From CALWPV01 sp045632125 (GTDB lineage Bacteria; Bacillota; Clostridia; Lachnospirales; Bianqueaceae), in contig JAZQWC010000039.1 in the NCBI GenBank assembly GCA_045632125.1, positions 1 through 49,155 of the forward strand: a stretch of 49,155 nucleotides of DNA. Direction: 5' to 3'. Shown piece by piece: positions 1-9,187 of this stretch (the first letter of the stretch is position 1; each line of letters starts with the position of its first letter). Both the position numbers and the translations under genes were made by a program. Under the pieces are notes generated by a model that saw only the letters and a list, made by a program, of their open reading frames with translations, searched no databases and was not told the origin of the DNA.

Positions 1-64
1 GATATAAGAAGAACGTAAGACCAAGGGACATAATCCAAAGTTAGCCGCGAAGCGGATAACTTAT

Positions 65-137
65 GGACGCTTAGCTCAGCTGGGAGAGCGCCTGCCTTAC
101 AAGCAGGATGTCATAGGTTCGAGCCCTATAGTGTCCA
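65..137 (+). tRNA. tRNA-Val (anticodon TAC)
   Basis: A full cloverleaf can be folded. The acceptor arms GGACGCT and AGTGTCC pair (one G-T), the D-arm core is TAGCTCAGCTGGGAGAGC, and the anticodon stem CCTGC/GCAGG encloses the loop CTTACAA with anticodon TAC, which reads GTA valine codons. The T-arm contains GGTTCGAGCC. CCA is not encoded. The first 64 bases before it hold no gene I can see, only a hairpin of GTTAGCCGC (40-48) and GCGGATAAC (52-60) with one mismatch. Any promoter would be outside the window or in this stretch. Confidence 0.95.
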
Positions 138-141
138 CTAC

Positions 142-174
142 AAAGAGTCAACTTAAATGGTTGGCTCTTTTTTT
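142..174 (+). terminator. Intrinsic terminator of tRNA-Val
   Basis: AAAGAGTCAAC (142-152) and GTTGGCTCTTT (160-170) form an 11-bp stem with one T-G pair and a 7-nt loop, followed by a run of T. It ends the tRNA transcript and separates it from the glycan gene block. Confidence 0.85.
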
Positions 175-232
175 GTATGTATTTTCGAAAATTATAATCA
201 TTTTTCACATGGTGCTTTTGGAGTAGATACTG

Positions 233-238
233 TATAAT
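233..238 (+). promoter_or_regulatory. Putative -10 box for the Gfo/Idh/MocA gene
   Basis: A perfect TATAAT lies about 45 bp before the chosen start codon. The hexamer 17 bp upstream (TGGTGC) is a poor -35, so an activator or weak basal expression is possible. The local context TACTGTATAATGA resembles that of the promoter at 1234-1262. Confidence 0.4.
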
Positions 239-281
239 GAAAGAAAGCTATAGTTAGATGATATGCAAAGAGGGTGTTTGG

Positions 282-1214
282 ATGAAAGTTTGTTTTATTG
301 GTGCTTGTGGTCACTGGTCTCAAGCGTATGCCTGTTTAAAAAATAGAAAGAATGTGGTATTTGTTGGTTTTGCTTCGGGCAGTCCAGAGGAAGATAGTAA
401 TGAATTGATTCATATTACGATTCCATATTTTAAGAGCTATAAAACAATGTTGGATGAAACCAAGCCCGATCTGGCAATTGTATCTCCAGTATTTGGAATC
501 ACAGGGAAAATCGTGATAGAATGTGCTAGGCGAAAGATTGATGTGTTTTCTGAAAAACCGATTGCTTCTTCGTTGGAAGAACTTGATGAGGTACAAGGAG
601 CGATTCAAGAAAATGGCATCCGGTTTTCTGCCATGCATTATCTACGATTTGATCCGGCCTTTTATCAGGCAGCTCATATGGTGCAATCTGGAATGATTGG
701 ACAGTTGAAAATGATTATTGCTCAAAAAAGTTATAAGTATGGGAAGCGTCCCGGTTGGTATGCTGATCCTGAACTTTATGGTGGAACGATTCCGTGGGTA
801 GGGATACATGCTATTGATTGGATTTCTTATTTTTCCGGAAAACATTTTCTCAGTGTTCATTCGTGTTGTGTAGGTGAGAATCCTGAAATGGCGGCTATTT
901 GTCAGTTCCAATTAGAAGATCAAGTCATCGCTTCTGCTAATATTGACTATTATCGACCTGATATGGCTCCTACGCATGGGGATGATCGAGTGCGATGTAT
1001 TGGAACAGAAGGAGTCGTGGAGGTCATTGCGGGAAAAGTTACAATGATCAACAAAGAGGGATCTTTTGAGTATTTGCCAACTGAAGCTCCGGAATTGTTA
1101 TCTGAGTTTTTGGAGGGTAAAACTCCTATTCCGTTGGAAGAAATATTCCATATCACGAAAGTAGCGATTGCAGCAAGAGAATCTGCAAAAAATCAGAAGA
1201 CTATGAATATATAG
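282..1214 (+). CDS. Gfo/Idh/MocA family NAD(P)-dependent oxidoreductase
   Basis: About 310 residues, the usual family length. The N-terminal Rossmann segment has VCFIGACGHW in place of the classical GxGxxG. The family lysine motif appears as FSEKPIASS, the Lys of EKP being the usual nicotinamide/catalytic contact, followed by the C-terminal alpha/beta substrate domain with GIHAIDW, where the conserved His/Asp region sits. Such enzymes oxidise sugars, inositols or their acids; some act as glycosidases by transient oxidation. Substrate cannot be read from sequence. I chose the ATG at 282 because GAGGG lies 7 nt upstream; an in-frame ATG at 258 lacks a site. It precedes the GH38 genes but appears to be a separate transcript, because a small hairpin and a good promoter follow it. 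No signal peptide. Confidence 0.88.
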   Translation: MKVCFIGACGHWSQAYACLKNRKNVVFVGFASGSPEEDSNELIHITIPYFKSYKTMLDETKPDLAIVSPVFGITGKIVIECARRKIDVFSEKPIASSLEELDEVQGAIQENGIRFSAMHYLRFDPAFYQAAHMVQSGMIGQLKMIIAQKSYKYGKRPGWYADPELYGGTIPWVGIHAIDWISYFSGKHFLSVHSCCVGENPEMAAICQFQLEDQVIASANIDYYRPDMAPTHGDDRVRCIGTEGVVEVIAGKVTMINKEGSFEYLPTEAPELLSEFLEGKTPIPLEEIFHITKVAIAARESAKNQKTMNI

Positions 1215-1234
1215 GGATCGTTGATCCGTTTTAT
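1215..1234 (+). terminator. Short hairpin with T-rich tail after the oxidoreductase
   Basis: GGATC (1215-1219), loop GTT, GATCC (1223-1227), then GTTTTATT. The stem is only 5 bp, so termination is probably partial and some read-through into the GH38 genes is expected. Confidence 0.4.
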
Positions 1235-1262
1235 TGAAAAAGATTAGTTGTACTGCTATAAT
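1234..1262 (+). promoter_or_regulatory. Sigma-A-type promoter of the glycosidase operon
   Basis: TTGAAA (1234-1239), 17-bp spacer, TATAAT (1257-1262), with TG one base before the -10 (extended -10, TGCTATAAT). It drives the four closely packed glycosidase genes from 1295 to 10558. Confidence 0.75.
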
Positions 1263-1294
1263 GAGCGTAATTAGCATTCGAAAAGGAGCGGCAT

Positions 1295-3718
1295 ATGAAA
1301 GAGAAAAAATTACATATGATCGGTAATGCACATTTGGATCCGGTATGGTTATGGAACTGGCAGGAAGGATTTCAGGAAGTAAAGGCGACTTTTAAGTCTG
1401 TTCTTGACAGAATGGATGAAGATGAAGGGTTTGTGTTTACTTGCAGCTCTGCTGCCTTTTTTGAATGGGTCGAAAAGAACAATCCTGCAATGTTTGAGGA
1501 ATTGAAAAAGCGAGTACAGGAAGGCAGAATTGAGTTGGTAGGTGGCTGGTGGGTTCAGCCGGATTGCAATATTCCTTCCGGAGAAGGATTGATTCGTCAG
1601 GGATTGTACGGGCAGCGGTATTTTCTGGAAAAGTTTGGGAAAACAGCAACTACAGGATATAATGTGGATAGTTTTGGACACAATGGGAATTTGCCGCAAA
1701 TCCTTAAAAAGAGCGGCTTGGATCGTTATGTGTTTATGCGTCCTATGCCTCTGGAAAAGGGGTTACCGGGACGAATTTTTCAGTGGAAATCTATGGACGG
1801 ATCAAAGGTGATGACCTATAGAATTCCGTATGAGTATTGTACCTGGGGAAAAGATCTGGAAAAATATGTAGGCAGGCTGAAATGTGAATTGCTGGACGGC
1901 GAGGACGAGTTAATGATGTTTTATGGAGTGGGTAACCACGGAGGAGGACCTACTAAAGAGAATATTGCCAGTATTCATGAAATGGATCGCAGATCTGATA
2001 TGCCAACAATGAAGATGGGAACGACAAAGGAATTTTTTGATTCGGTGGAAAGTAACGGAAAAGAGTACCCGGTTCATATGGGAGATCTGCAGCATCATGC
2101 CAGTGGTTGTTACAGTGTGATGTCACGTGTGAAGCGCGAAAACCGAAGAGCGGAGAATAAATTGGTGGAAGCAGAGGGCTGGAGCGCTGTAGCGAAAGCG
2201 GTGGAAGGACAGCCCTATCCGGAGGACTTTGGAAAGGCCTGGAAGGGTGTTCTGTTCAATCAGTTTCATGATATTTTGGCGGGAACCAGCATCCCCTCGG
2301 CCTATGAGGATGCATCTTATTCTTATGGACGTGCTATGGCGATTGGACAAGAGGGGCTAAATTATGCCCTTCAGGCAATTTCATGGGATATCAATATTGA
2401 AGAAAACACGACAATGCGTCCAATTGTTGTGTTTAATTCGCATACCTGGGAAGGGAAAATGGTTGTTGAGTTGGAAGTTCGTGGACTCTCGAACGATCAG
2501 TTTAAACTAACTGATTCGGAGGGGAATATCCTTCCTGCGCAGCGAGTACAGTCGGAGGCGACAGTCAACGGGCAGTCGAGACTTTTATTTGTGGCGAATC
2601 TTCCTTCTATGGGATACGAGTTGTTTAAGCTATATCTGAATGTGGAAGAGGTTCCTCAATTTGAAAATGTGAGTGTGAATGAAAGTCAATTGTCAAATGA
2701 GCGGTTTACCTTAAGTATTAACGAAGAAACAGGTTATGTAGCAAGCTTGTACGATAAGCAGGAAGAATTGGAAGTGCTGCGCCGGGAGGGCGGCAGACTG
2801 GTCGTGATCGAGGATCAGCATGATACTTGGGCGCATAATGTTTTTAAATTTGATAAACAACTTGGTGATATGAAGATGCTTTACAAGAAGGTTCTGGAAG
2901 AAGGACCTGTGCGTTCGACGATCCGGGTGAAGTATCAGTATAATGAGTCATATGTGATACAGGATTTCTCAATGTACCGTGAATTGAATTATATTCCGAT
3001 AAAAGTTAAGGTAGATTGGCGAGAACCTTGTACACAGCTGAAGATCAAATACCCGGTGAATTTTAATTTCCGGAAGCCTACATACGAAATACCCTATGGA
3101 TATATTGAAAAATCCGCTAATGGAGAGGAAGAACCGGGCCAGAGTTGGTTTGATATTACCGGAGAACACTTCAAGAAGCCGGTCATGTATGGTCTGACGA
3201 TTGCCAATGATGCCAAATATAGCTACAACATGGATATTGATGAAATGAACTTGACTGTTTTGAAGAATTCGGTATATGCGCATCATGATCCTAAAAAGTT
3301 GGAGCCGAATGAAGAATATAGTTTTGTAGATAACGGCATCCAGGAGTTTGCTTATATGTTGATTCCTCACGTAGGTTCTTGGAAAGAGGCGGAAGTGATT
3401 AAGCGCGCCAGAGAATTAAATGTGCGTCCGCAGACCATAATTGAAACCTATCATGAAGGAAAACTGCCTCAAAAGAAGTCGTTCTTAGCGTTAGAGAGCG
3501 ACCATGTTCAAATCTGCGCCGTAAAAGAAACGGAAGATCATGATGGAGTGATTATTCGGGCATATGAAACGAGAAATCAGTGCGGCGCGGCTGTTTTAAA
3601 AGCTGATTTTATGGGTCGAGAAGAAGTACTTCAGTTTACTCCCTGTGAGATCAGAACCATAAAGATTCCTTATGATGCAGAAAAATCAGTTTGTGAAGTG
3701 AATATGTTGGAATTGTAA
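1295..3718 (+). CDS. GH38 alpha-mannosidase (first copy)
   Basis: 807 residues in the GH38 layout. The metal-binding N-terminal (beta/alpha) motif is GNAHLDPVWLW near residues 10-20. The nucleophile Asp lies in NVDSFGHNG (D125 by my count). GVGNHGGGPT and NQFHDILAGTS complete the GH38 metal and substrate motifs, and a long C-terminal beta-sandwich half follows. All expected catalytic features are present, so it should be an active retaining alpha-mannosidase. There is no signal peptide, so it acts in the cytoplasm on imported oligosaccharides. AAAGGAG precedes the ATG. The next gene begins 20 bp downstream and encodes a divergent GH38 enzyme. The exact linkage (alpha-1,2, 1,3 or 1,6) is not readable. 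Confidence 0.92.
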   Translation: MKEKKLHMIGNAHLDPVWLWNWQEGFQEVKATFKSVLDRMDEDEGFVFTCSSAAFFEWVEKNNPAMFEELKKRVQEGRIELVGGWWVQPDCNIPSGEGLIRQGLYGQRYFLEKFGKTATTGYNVDSFGHNGNLPQILKKSGLDRYVFMRPMPLEKGLPGRIFQWKSMDGSKVMTYRIPYEYCTWGKDLEKYVGRLKCELLDGEDELMMFYGVGNHGGGPTKENIASIHEMDRRSDMPTMKMGTTKEFFDSVESNGKEYPVHMGDLQHHASGCYSVMSRVKRENRRAENKLVEAEGWSAVAKAVEGQPYPEDFGKAWKGVLFNQFHDILAGTSIPSAYEDASYSYGRAMAIGQEGLNYALQAISWDINIEENTTMRPIVVFNSHTWEGKMVVELEVRGLSNDQFKLTDSEGNILPAQRVQSEATVNGQSRLLFVANLPSMGYELFKLYLNVEEVPQFENVSVNESQLSNERFTLSINEETGYVASLYDKQEELEVLRREGGRLVVIEDQHDTWAHNVFKFDKQLGDMKMLYKKVLEEGPVRSTIRVKYQYNESYVIQDFSMYRELNYIPIKVKVDWREPCTQLKIKYPVNFNFRKPTYEIPYGYIEKSANGEEEPGQSWFDITGEHFKKPVMYGLTIANDAKYSYNMDIDEMNLTVLKNSVYAHHDPKKLEPNEEYSFVDNGIQEFAYMLIPHVGSWKEAEVIKRARELNVRPQTIIETYHEGKLPQKKSFLALESDHVQICAVKETEDHDGVIIRAYETRNQCGAAVLKADFMGREEVLQFTPCEIRTIKIPYDAEKSVCEVNMLEL

Positions 3719-3738
3719 TTCAAGAAAGGAATGAAGTC

Positions 3739-6700
3739 ATGAAAGTTCAGGACCCCCATTTTATACTTGAGAAGATCGAAAAATATGTAAATGAAGATGT
3801 TCGCCCCTCACGAGTTCGGCATTCGATATCCATTGATGAATGGAAGTATATTGAAACATCCATGGAGGATAGAATCGATGATGCTTGGGCTATTGACTAT
3901 GATGATAGTACCTGGTCCGCTTTTAAACTGTGGGATACCTGGGGTGGCTATGATAGAGTTGCGTGGTTTCGCACAGAGGTGACGATTCCAAAGGAACTTC
4001 AGGGAAAAGAGTTAGCCCTTCGGCTGGTGCCGGGTCCGCGAGATGGCGGTGGATCCACGGCAGAAGGCCTTCTTTACATAGATGGAGTACCTGTTCAGGC
4101 GGTTGATATTTGGCATGAAGAAGTTTTGTTGGATCAAGATATCACCAATAGAGAGAAGCTTTCAGTTGCGCTTAAAGTTTGGAGTGGCGTCTTAAAGGTG
4201 CCGAGAGTGCGTACTTTTAAGTTTGCTCAGTTAATCGAACTGGACATGAAAGTAGATCAATTTTGTTTTATTATCGATACGGTACGCCGCTGTGCTTTGC
4301 TGCTAAATGAAGAGGATCTGCGCAGGATTCGTTTAACTCAGCTTCTCAATGATACTTTTAAGAGAGTTAATTTCTTGAATTATCCGGAAGAGGAATATTA
4401 TCAGTCGGTATATGAGGCATTGGACTATATACAGGGTAAACTGGATGAGCTTGCGCAATTCGAGGAAATCAAACCTAAGGTGTATGGAGTGGGTCATTCT
4501 CATATCGATATGGCGTGGCTGTGGCGGCTTAATGCCACACGGGAAAAGGCTTCCAGAACTTTTACCACGGTGCTCAATTTGATGAGGCAGTATCCTGAAT
4601 ATCGATATATGCATTCTTCTCCGCAGTTATATAAGTTCTTGAAAGAGGATCATCCGGAAATATATGAACGGGTGAAAGAAAAGATTGAGGAAGGCAGTTG
4701 GGAGATCACCGGCGGTATGTGGGTGGAGCCGGATACGAATATACCTTCCGGTGAGTCTTTGGTGCGTCAGTTCATATACGGAAAGAGATTTATTAAGGAA
4801 GAGTTTGGAAAAGAAACAGAGTTGGTATGGCTTCCGGATGTTTTTGGATATTCAGCAGCACTTCCGCAGATCATGAAAAAAAGCGGAATTAAGTATTTCA
4901 TGACTACCAAAATATCGTGGAATCAGTATAATCATTTTCCATACGATACATTTATGTGGAAGGGCATTGATGGTTCGGAGATATTCACCCATTTTATTAC
5001 GACCCCGGATGATGGCTCATGGTTTTATACTTATAATGGACATATGGACCCGGAAGAAGTAGTGGGCGTATGGAAAAATTATAAGAATAAAGATAAAAAC
5101 GATGAGCTATTGATTGCCTTTGGCTGGGGCGATGGTGGCGGTGGTCCGACTCGAGAAATGCTGGAACAGAGCAGAGTCATGAAAAATCTGCCGGGTATTC
5201 CAAAGGTCGAGATCATTAAAGCAGAAGATTATTTTGAAAAAATATATAACCATGTGGATCGTGAAAACTTGGATCGATGGGAAGGAGAGCTATACTTTGA
5301 ACTGCATCGAGGAACCTATACCTCGCAGGCAGCAAACAAATGGTATAATCGAAAAACCGAGATTCTGCTTCACAATATAGAGTTTATATCTGTGCTGGCA
5401 GGTTTGCTTGAAACGGCAATGGTATATCCGAAACCGGAACTGGATGAAATATGGGAGAGAGTATTACTAAATCAGTTTCATGATATTTTGCCAGGGTCAT
5501 CGATTCGTCAGGTTTATGAGGATACCACTGCTGATTATGAAGCGATTCAAGTCAAAGGTGGAAGATTACTGGCAGCAGCAAAAGAAAATGTTGCACAGCA
5601 GATTCGAGTAAAGGAAGATTCTATAATTTGCTATAATACGACAGGCTACAATCGAAATGACTATGTTTTGATTCCCTATGATGAGAAAGTATCAAAGGGA
5701 TGTCGCTTTGCCGATGAAACCGGCATTCTTCCTGGAACCGATACCGAGAAGGGAATTTTGGTGTATGTAACTGATATTCCGGCTTATGGATATAAAACAA
5801 TTCAGATTATAAAAAATGCGGATATGATGAAGCAGGGGGATCGCGTCGAAGTACAGGACAATGTCATTGAAAGCCCGTATTGGCATATAGAGCTGAATGA
5901 AAATGGCGAGATTACTTCTCTGTATGATAAAAAGAATAGCAGACAAGTTGACTGTGGAAAAGCAATGAATGTGTTTGCTGCTTTTGAAGATAAGCCACAG
6001 AGGTTCGATGCTTGGGATGTGGATGTTTTTTATAAGGAAAAGCCCTACCACGCTTTCCGGTTGGAGTCACAGAAGGTATTGGAACAGGGAGAACGGGCAG
6101 TGATTCGCCAAAGTTGGTGTTTCAATCGATCAAAGTTGATACAAGATATGATCGTATATGCCAACGAAAGCAGAATCGATTTTGAAACGAAAGTAGAGTG
6201 GCAGGAAAAACAGGTCTTTTTAAAAGCTTATTTTCCTGTTGATGTACATGCTCAGGAAGCAACTTATGAGATTCAGTACGGAAACATTAAACGACCGACT
6301 CATAGTAATACCGAATGGGATTTTGCCAGATTTGAAGTGCCGGGGCATAAATGGGTTGATCTGTCTGAAGGAAACTATGGTGTTGCTCTTTTGAATGACT
6401 GTAAATACGGATATGATGTGCAGGGAAATGTAATTGGTTTGTCGCTGATCAAGTCAGCGGTTGATCCGGATGAAACAGCGGATCGAGGAATTCATTATTT
6501 TACTTATTCGTTGTATCCGCATAAAGGAACCTTTATTGATTCTGATGTTCAAAAACAAGCTCTCAATTTGAACATACCGGTATTGACTCAGACATTAACA
6601 GGTAGTCAAACTACAGCTGATTTCGCAAGCTACAGTTTGGTAGAAGTGGATAGCGATCATATATTGATCGATACAGTCAAGAAATCGGAAGATGGTAAGG

Positions 6701-6903
6701 GATTGATCGTAAGACTCTATGAATATAAAAACAAAAAGGAACAGAAAGCAAGTATTCGGCTGCATGTTCCGGTTTCTAGAGTTTATGAATGCAGCTTGTG
6801 TGAAGAAGATGAAATAGAAATTCCTGTACAGGAAGGAAAAATCTGTGTGGACTTCGGATGTTATGAAATCAAAACATTTAAAGTATATTACGAAAAAGAT
6901 TAA
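3739..6903 (+). CDS. GH38 alpha-mannosidase (second, longer copy with N-terminal domain)
   Basis: 1054 residues. About 240 residues of N-terminal sandwich-like sequence (with WVxLW-type motifs such as TWGGYDRVAWFRTEV) come before the GH38 catalytic domain. The latter shows GVGHSHIDMAWLWR (H253, H255, D257), LPDVFGYS with the likely nucleophile D367, GWGDGGGGPT, and NQFHDILPGSS. The larger form is common in bacteria and archaea. No signal peptide. AAAGGA lies upstream of the ATG. With the 807-residue enzyme just upstream, it suggests two different mannosidic linkages or chain positions are processed. A 77-bp gap with no visible terminator separates it from the rhamnosidase gene. Confidence 0.92.
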   Translation: MKVQDPHFILEKIEKYVNEDVRPSRVRHSISIDEWKYIETSMEDRIDDAWAIDYDDSTWSAFKLWDTWGGYDRVAWFRTEVTIPKELQGKELALRLVPGPRDGGGSTAEGLLYIDGVPVQAVDIWHEEVLLDQDITNREKLSVALKVWSGVLKVPRVRTFKFAQLIELDMKVDQFCFIIDTVRRCALLLNEEDLRRIRLTQLLNDTFKRVNFLNYPEEEYYQSVYEALDYIQGKLDELAQFEEIKPKVYGVGHSHIDMAWLWRLNATREKASRTFTTVLNLMRQYPEYRYMHSSPQLYKFLKEDHPEIYERVKEKIEEGSWEITGGMWVEPDTNIPSGESLVRQFIYGKRFIKEEFGKETELVWLPDVFGYSAALPQIMKKSGIKYFMTTKISWNQYNHFPYDTFMWKGIDGSEIFTHFITTPDDGSWFYTYNGHMDPEEVVGVWKNYKNKDKNDELLIAFGWGDGGGGPTREMLEQSRVMKNLPGIPKVEIIKAEDYFEKIYNHVDRENLDRWEGELYFELHRGTYTSQAANKWYNRKTEILLHNIEFISVLAGLLETAMVYPKPELDEIWERVLLNQFHDILPGSSIRQVYEDTTADYEAIQVKGGRLLAAAKENVAQQIRVKEDSIICYNTTGYNRNDYVLIPYDEKVSKGCRFADETGILPGTDTEKGILVYVTDIPAYGYKTIQIIKNADMMKQGDRVEVQDNVIESPYWHIELNENGEITSLYDKKNSRQVDCGKAMNVFAAFEDKPQRFDAWDVDVFYKEKPYHAFRLESQKVLEQGERAVIRQSWCFNRSKLIQDMIVYANESRIDFETKVEWQEKQVFLKAYFPVDVHAQEATYEIQYGNIKRPTHSNTEWDFARFEVPGHKWVDLSEGNYGVALLNDCKYGYDVQGNVIGLSLIKSAVDPDETADRGIHYFTYSLYPHKGTFIDSDVQKQALNLNIPVLTQTLTGSQTTADFASYSLVEVDSDHILIDTVKKSEDGKGLIVRLYEYKNKKEQKASIRLHVPVSRVYECSLCEEDEIEIPVQEGKICVDFGCYEIKTFKVYYEKD

Positions 6904-6980
6904 TCAAATGAGCCAGCCTATTCGTATAAGAACGTTGGAGTAAGACATGACGGTTGGAGCATAAGAGATAGGATTAGAGT

Positions 6981-9170
6981 GTGAAAATGATGAATTGGAA
7001 TGCAAAATGGATCCGTTCCTCGGTAAATATAGGGGATGTATGTCCGGTATTTATTCGGCAGTTCGACTGTAGTAAGAAGGTGGAGTTGGCTATTTTGTCA
7101 ATCACCGCACTGGGGGTATATGAGGCGGAGATCAATCAAAAAAGAGTAGGAGAGTTCATTTTAGCGCCGGGCTGGACAGCGTATGAGAAGCGTTTGCAAG
7201 TACAGCAGTATGATGTAACTGATCTTTTATGTGAAAGTAATGAAATTCGTGTAACAGCCGGAAAGGGTTGGTACAGTGGATCGATCATGACCATGCGGTT
7301 TAGCGAGGAAAGAAGAGCTGAACGAGAAAAGGATGGTATTGCAGTCACGGCGCAGTTGCGTATTCGGTATGTAGATGGTTCTGAACAGTTCATCTATACT
7401 GATGAAGAGTGGAAAGTAGAGGAGAGTCAGGTTCGTTTTTCAGATTTGTATGACGGTGAAATTTACGATGCTTCTTTTGAGAGTAAGCAAAGCTGGGCAA
7501 CCGAAGTGTTCGCAGGACCGACCCATACTCTAATTCCCCAAGAGGGAGAGGAAGTTAAAGAACAGGAAATCCTAGTACCTGCAGATATTATTACTACGCC
7601 TAAGGGTGAGGTCGTAATCGATTTTGGGCAGGAAGTTACCGGCTATGTGGAAATCAACGTGGAAGCGGTAAAAGGAGAACAGATAGCGTTATCTTTTGCA
7701 GAGGTGCTTGATAAGTACGGCAATTTTTATACCGAAAACTATCGCACAGCGAAATGCCAATATGTCTATGTTTGTAAAGACGGAAAGCAAACTTATAAGC
7801 CTAAACTTACCTTTTTCGGCTTTCGGTATGTTCGAATCGATCAGTTTCCGGGAGGACCTTTGGCAGCTAAGAAGGAAAACTTTAAAGCGATCGAAGTTCA
7901 TTCGCAAATGGAGAGAACCGGTTATTTAAGCTGTTCCGATCCACTTTTAAATCGGTTGTTTGAAAATATTATATGGGGTCAAAAGGATAACTTTTTGGAT
8001 GTGCCCACCGATTGTCCGCAGCGAGATGAACGTATGGGATGGACCGGCGATGCTCAGGTGTTTGCGAAAGCAGCATGCCTGAACTATGATGTGGAAAAAT
8101 TCTTCATAAAATGGTTGGCGGATATGGCTGCAGATCAAAAGGAAGATGGCAGAATTCCCCATGTGATTCCGGAATGCTATACGGATCGCCCCGCAGGAGC
8201 TGCCTGGGGAGATGCGGCAGTAATCTGTCCGTGGCAGGTATATCTGGCCTATGGAAACCGTGGGATTTTGGAAAAGCAGTTCGATTGTATGACCGGATGG
8301 ATCGATTGGATCACCAACAATACATCTAAGGAATATCTGTGGGTTAATGAATTCCAGTTCGGCGACTGGCTGGGACTGGATGCTCCGGTGGGCAGCTATA
8401 AAGGATCCACCAGAGAAGACTTGTTAGCTTCTGCGTTCTATGCCTATTCAACAGGTCTTGTTGTCAAAATCGGAAAAATACTGGGACGGGATGTAACATA
8501 TTTTGAAGATCTATACGCAAAAATTAAAGCGACCTTCCAGAAGACATATACCGATTATAGAATACAAACAGAATATGTACTTGCTATTCATTTTGGCTTG
8601 GCACCGAATCTGCAGGCGGCTGCTGATGAATTGGCTGAAAAGATTCGGTCCGAGGGAACAAAGCTACAGACCGGTTTTGTGGGAACTCCTTATCTATTGC
8701 ATGTTTTGTCCGACTATGGATACAATAAGCTTGCCTATGATCTGCTGCTGCGAAGAGAATACCCTTCTTGGCTCTATCCGGTAACAAAGGGGGCTACCAC
8801 TATTTGGGAACATTGGGACGGTATCATGGAAAACGGTGATTTTTGGGATCCTGAAATGAATTCTTTTAATCACTATGCATACGGTGCTGTAGCTGATTGG
8901 GTATACTGCAGAGCTGCAGGTATTCAAGTACTGGAAGAAGCCCCAGGATATAAAAAGGTGAAAATTGCTCCGGTTCCCGATGAGCGTTTAGATTGGTTGG
9001 AAGCAAAGTTACAGACGCGACAGGGCCAAATTTGCTCGAAGTGGAGAAAACAGGATATGGTATGGAGATTTGACATCGAAACTCCCGTGGAAACGACCAT
9101 TGTATTGGATGAAAGAGAGTTTGTTGTTGGACCGGGTAAATATGTATACTTTCGTCCATTGAATGCATGA
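6981..9170 (+). CDS. GH78 alpha-L-rhamnosidase
   Basis: 729 residues. N-terminal beta-domains include LGVYEAEINQKRVGEFILAP and the conserved region with DFGQEVTGYVEI. The (alpha/alpha)6 catalytic domain contains the hallmark DVPTDCPQRDERMGWTGDA, where the acidic residues of the active site lie, then PWQVYLAYGN, LGDWLG-like FQFGDWLGLD and GATTIWEHWDG carrying the likely general-base Glu. A small C-terminal beta-domain closes it. It releases terminal L-rhamnose from glycans or glycosides. No signal peptide, so cytoplasmic. I kept the GTG at 6981 as start (AGGA about 9 nt upstream); ATG at 6987 is an alternative. It is shorter than many GH78 enzymes, which carry extra N-terminal domains. Its stop is followed after 17 bp by the next start codon. 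Confidence 0.9.
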   Translation: MKMMNWNAKWIRSSVNIGDVCPVFIRQFDCSKKVELAILSITALGVYEAEINQKRVGEFILAPGWTAYEKRLQVQQYDVTDLLCESNEIRVTAGKGWYSGSIMTMRFSEERRAEREKDGIAVTAQLRIRYVDGSEQFIYTDEEWKVEESQVRFSDLYDGEIYDASFESKQSWATEVFAGPTHTLIPQEGEEVKEQEILVPADIITTPKGEVVIDFGQEVTGYVEINVEAVKGEQIALSFAEVLDKYGNFYTENYRTAKCQYVYVCKDGKQTYKPKLTFFGFRYVRIDQFPGGPLAAKKENFKAIEVHSQMERTGYLSCSDPLLNRLFENIIWGQKDNFLDVPTDCPQRDERMGWTGDAQVFAKAACLNYDVEKFFIKWLADMAADQKEDGRIPHVIPECYTDRPAGAAWGDAAVICPWQVYLAYGNRGILEKQFDCMTGWIDWITNNTSKEYLWVNEFQFGDWLGLDAPVGSYKGSTREDLLASAFYAYSTGLVVKIGKILGRDVTYFEDLYAKIKATFQKTYTDYRIQTEYVLAIHFGLAPNLQAAADELAEKIRSEGTKLQTGFVGTPYLLHVLSDYGYNKLAYDLLLRREYPSWLYPVTKGATTIWEHWDGIMENGDFWDPEMNSFNHYAYGAVADWVYCRAAGIQVLEEAPGYKKVKIAPVPDERLDWLEAKLQTRQGQICSKWRKQDMVWRFDIETPVETTIVLDEREFVVGPGKYVYFRPLNA

Positions 9171-9187
9171 TCAAATGGAGAAGAAAA

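Noticed and set aside
6904..6980. Short frames (about 5-11 codons) between the second GH38 and GH78 genes
   Set aside because: They are too short and have no good ribosome-binding context or conservation evidence.
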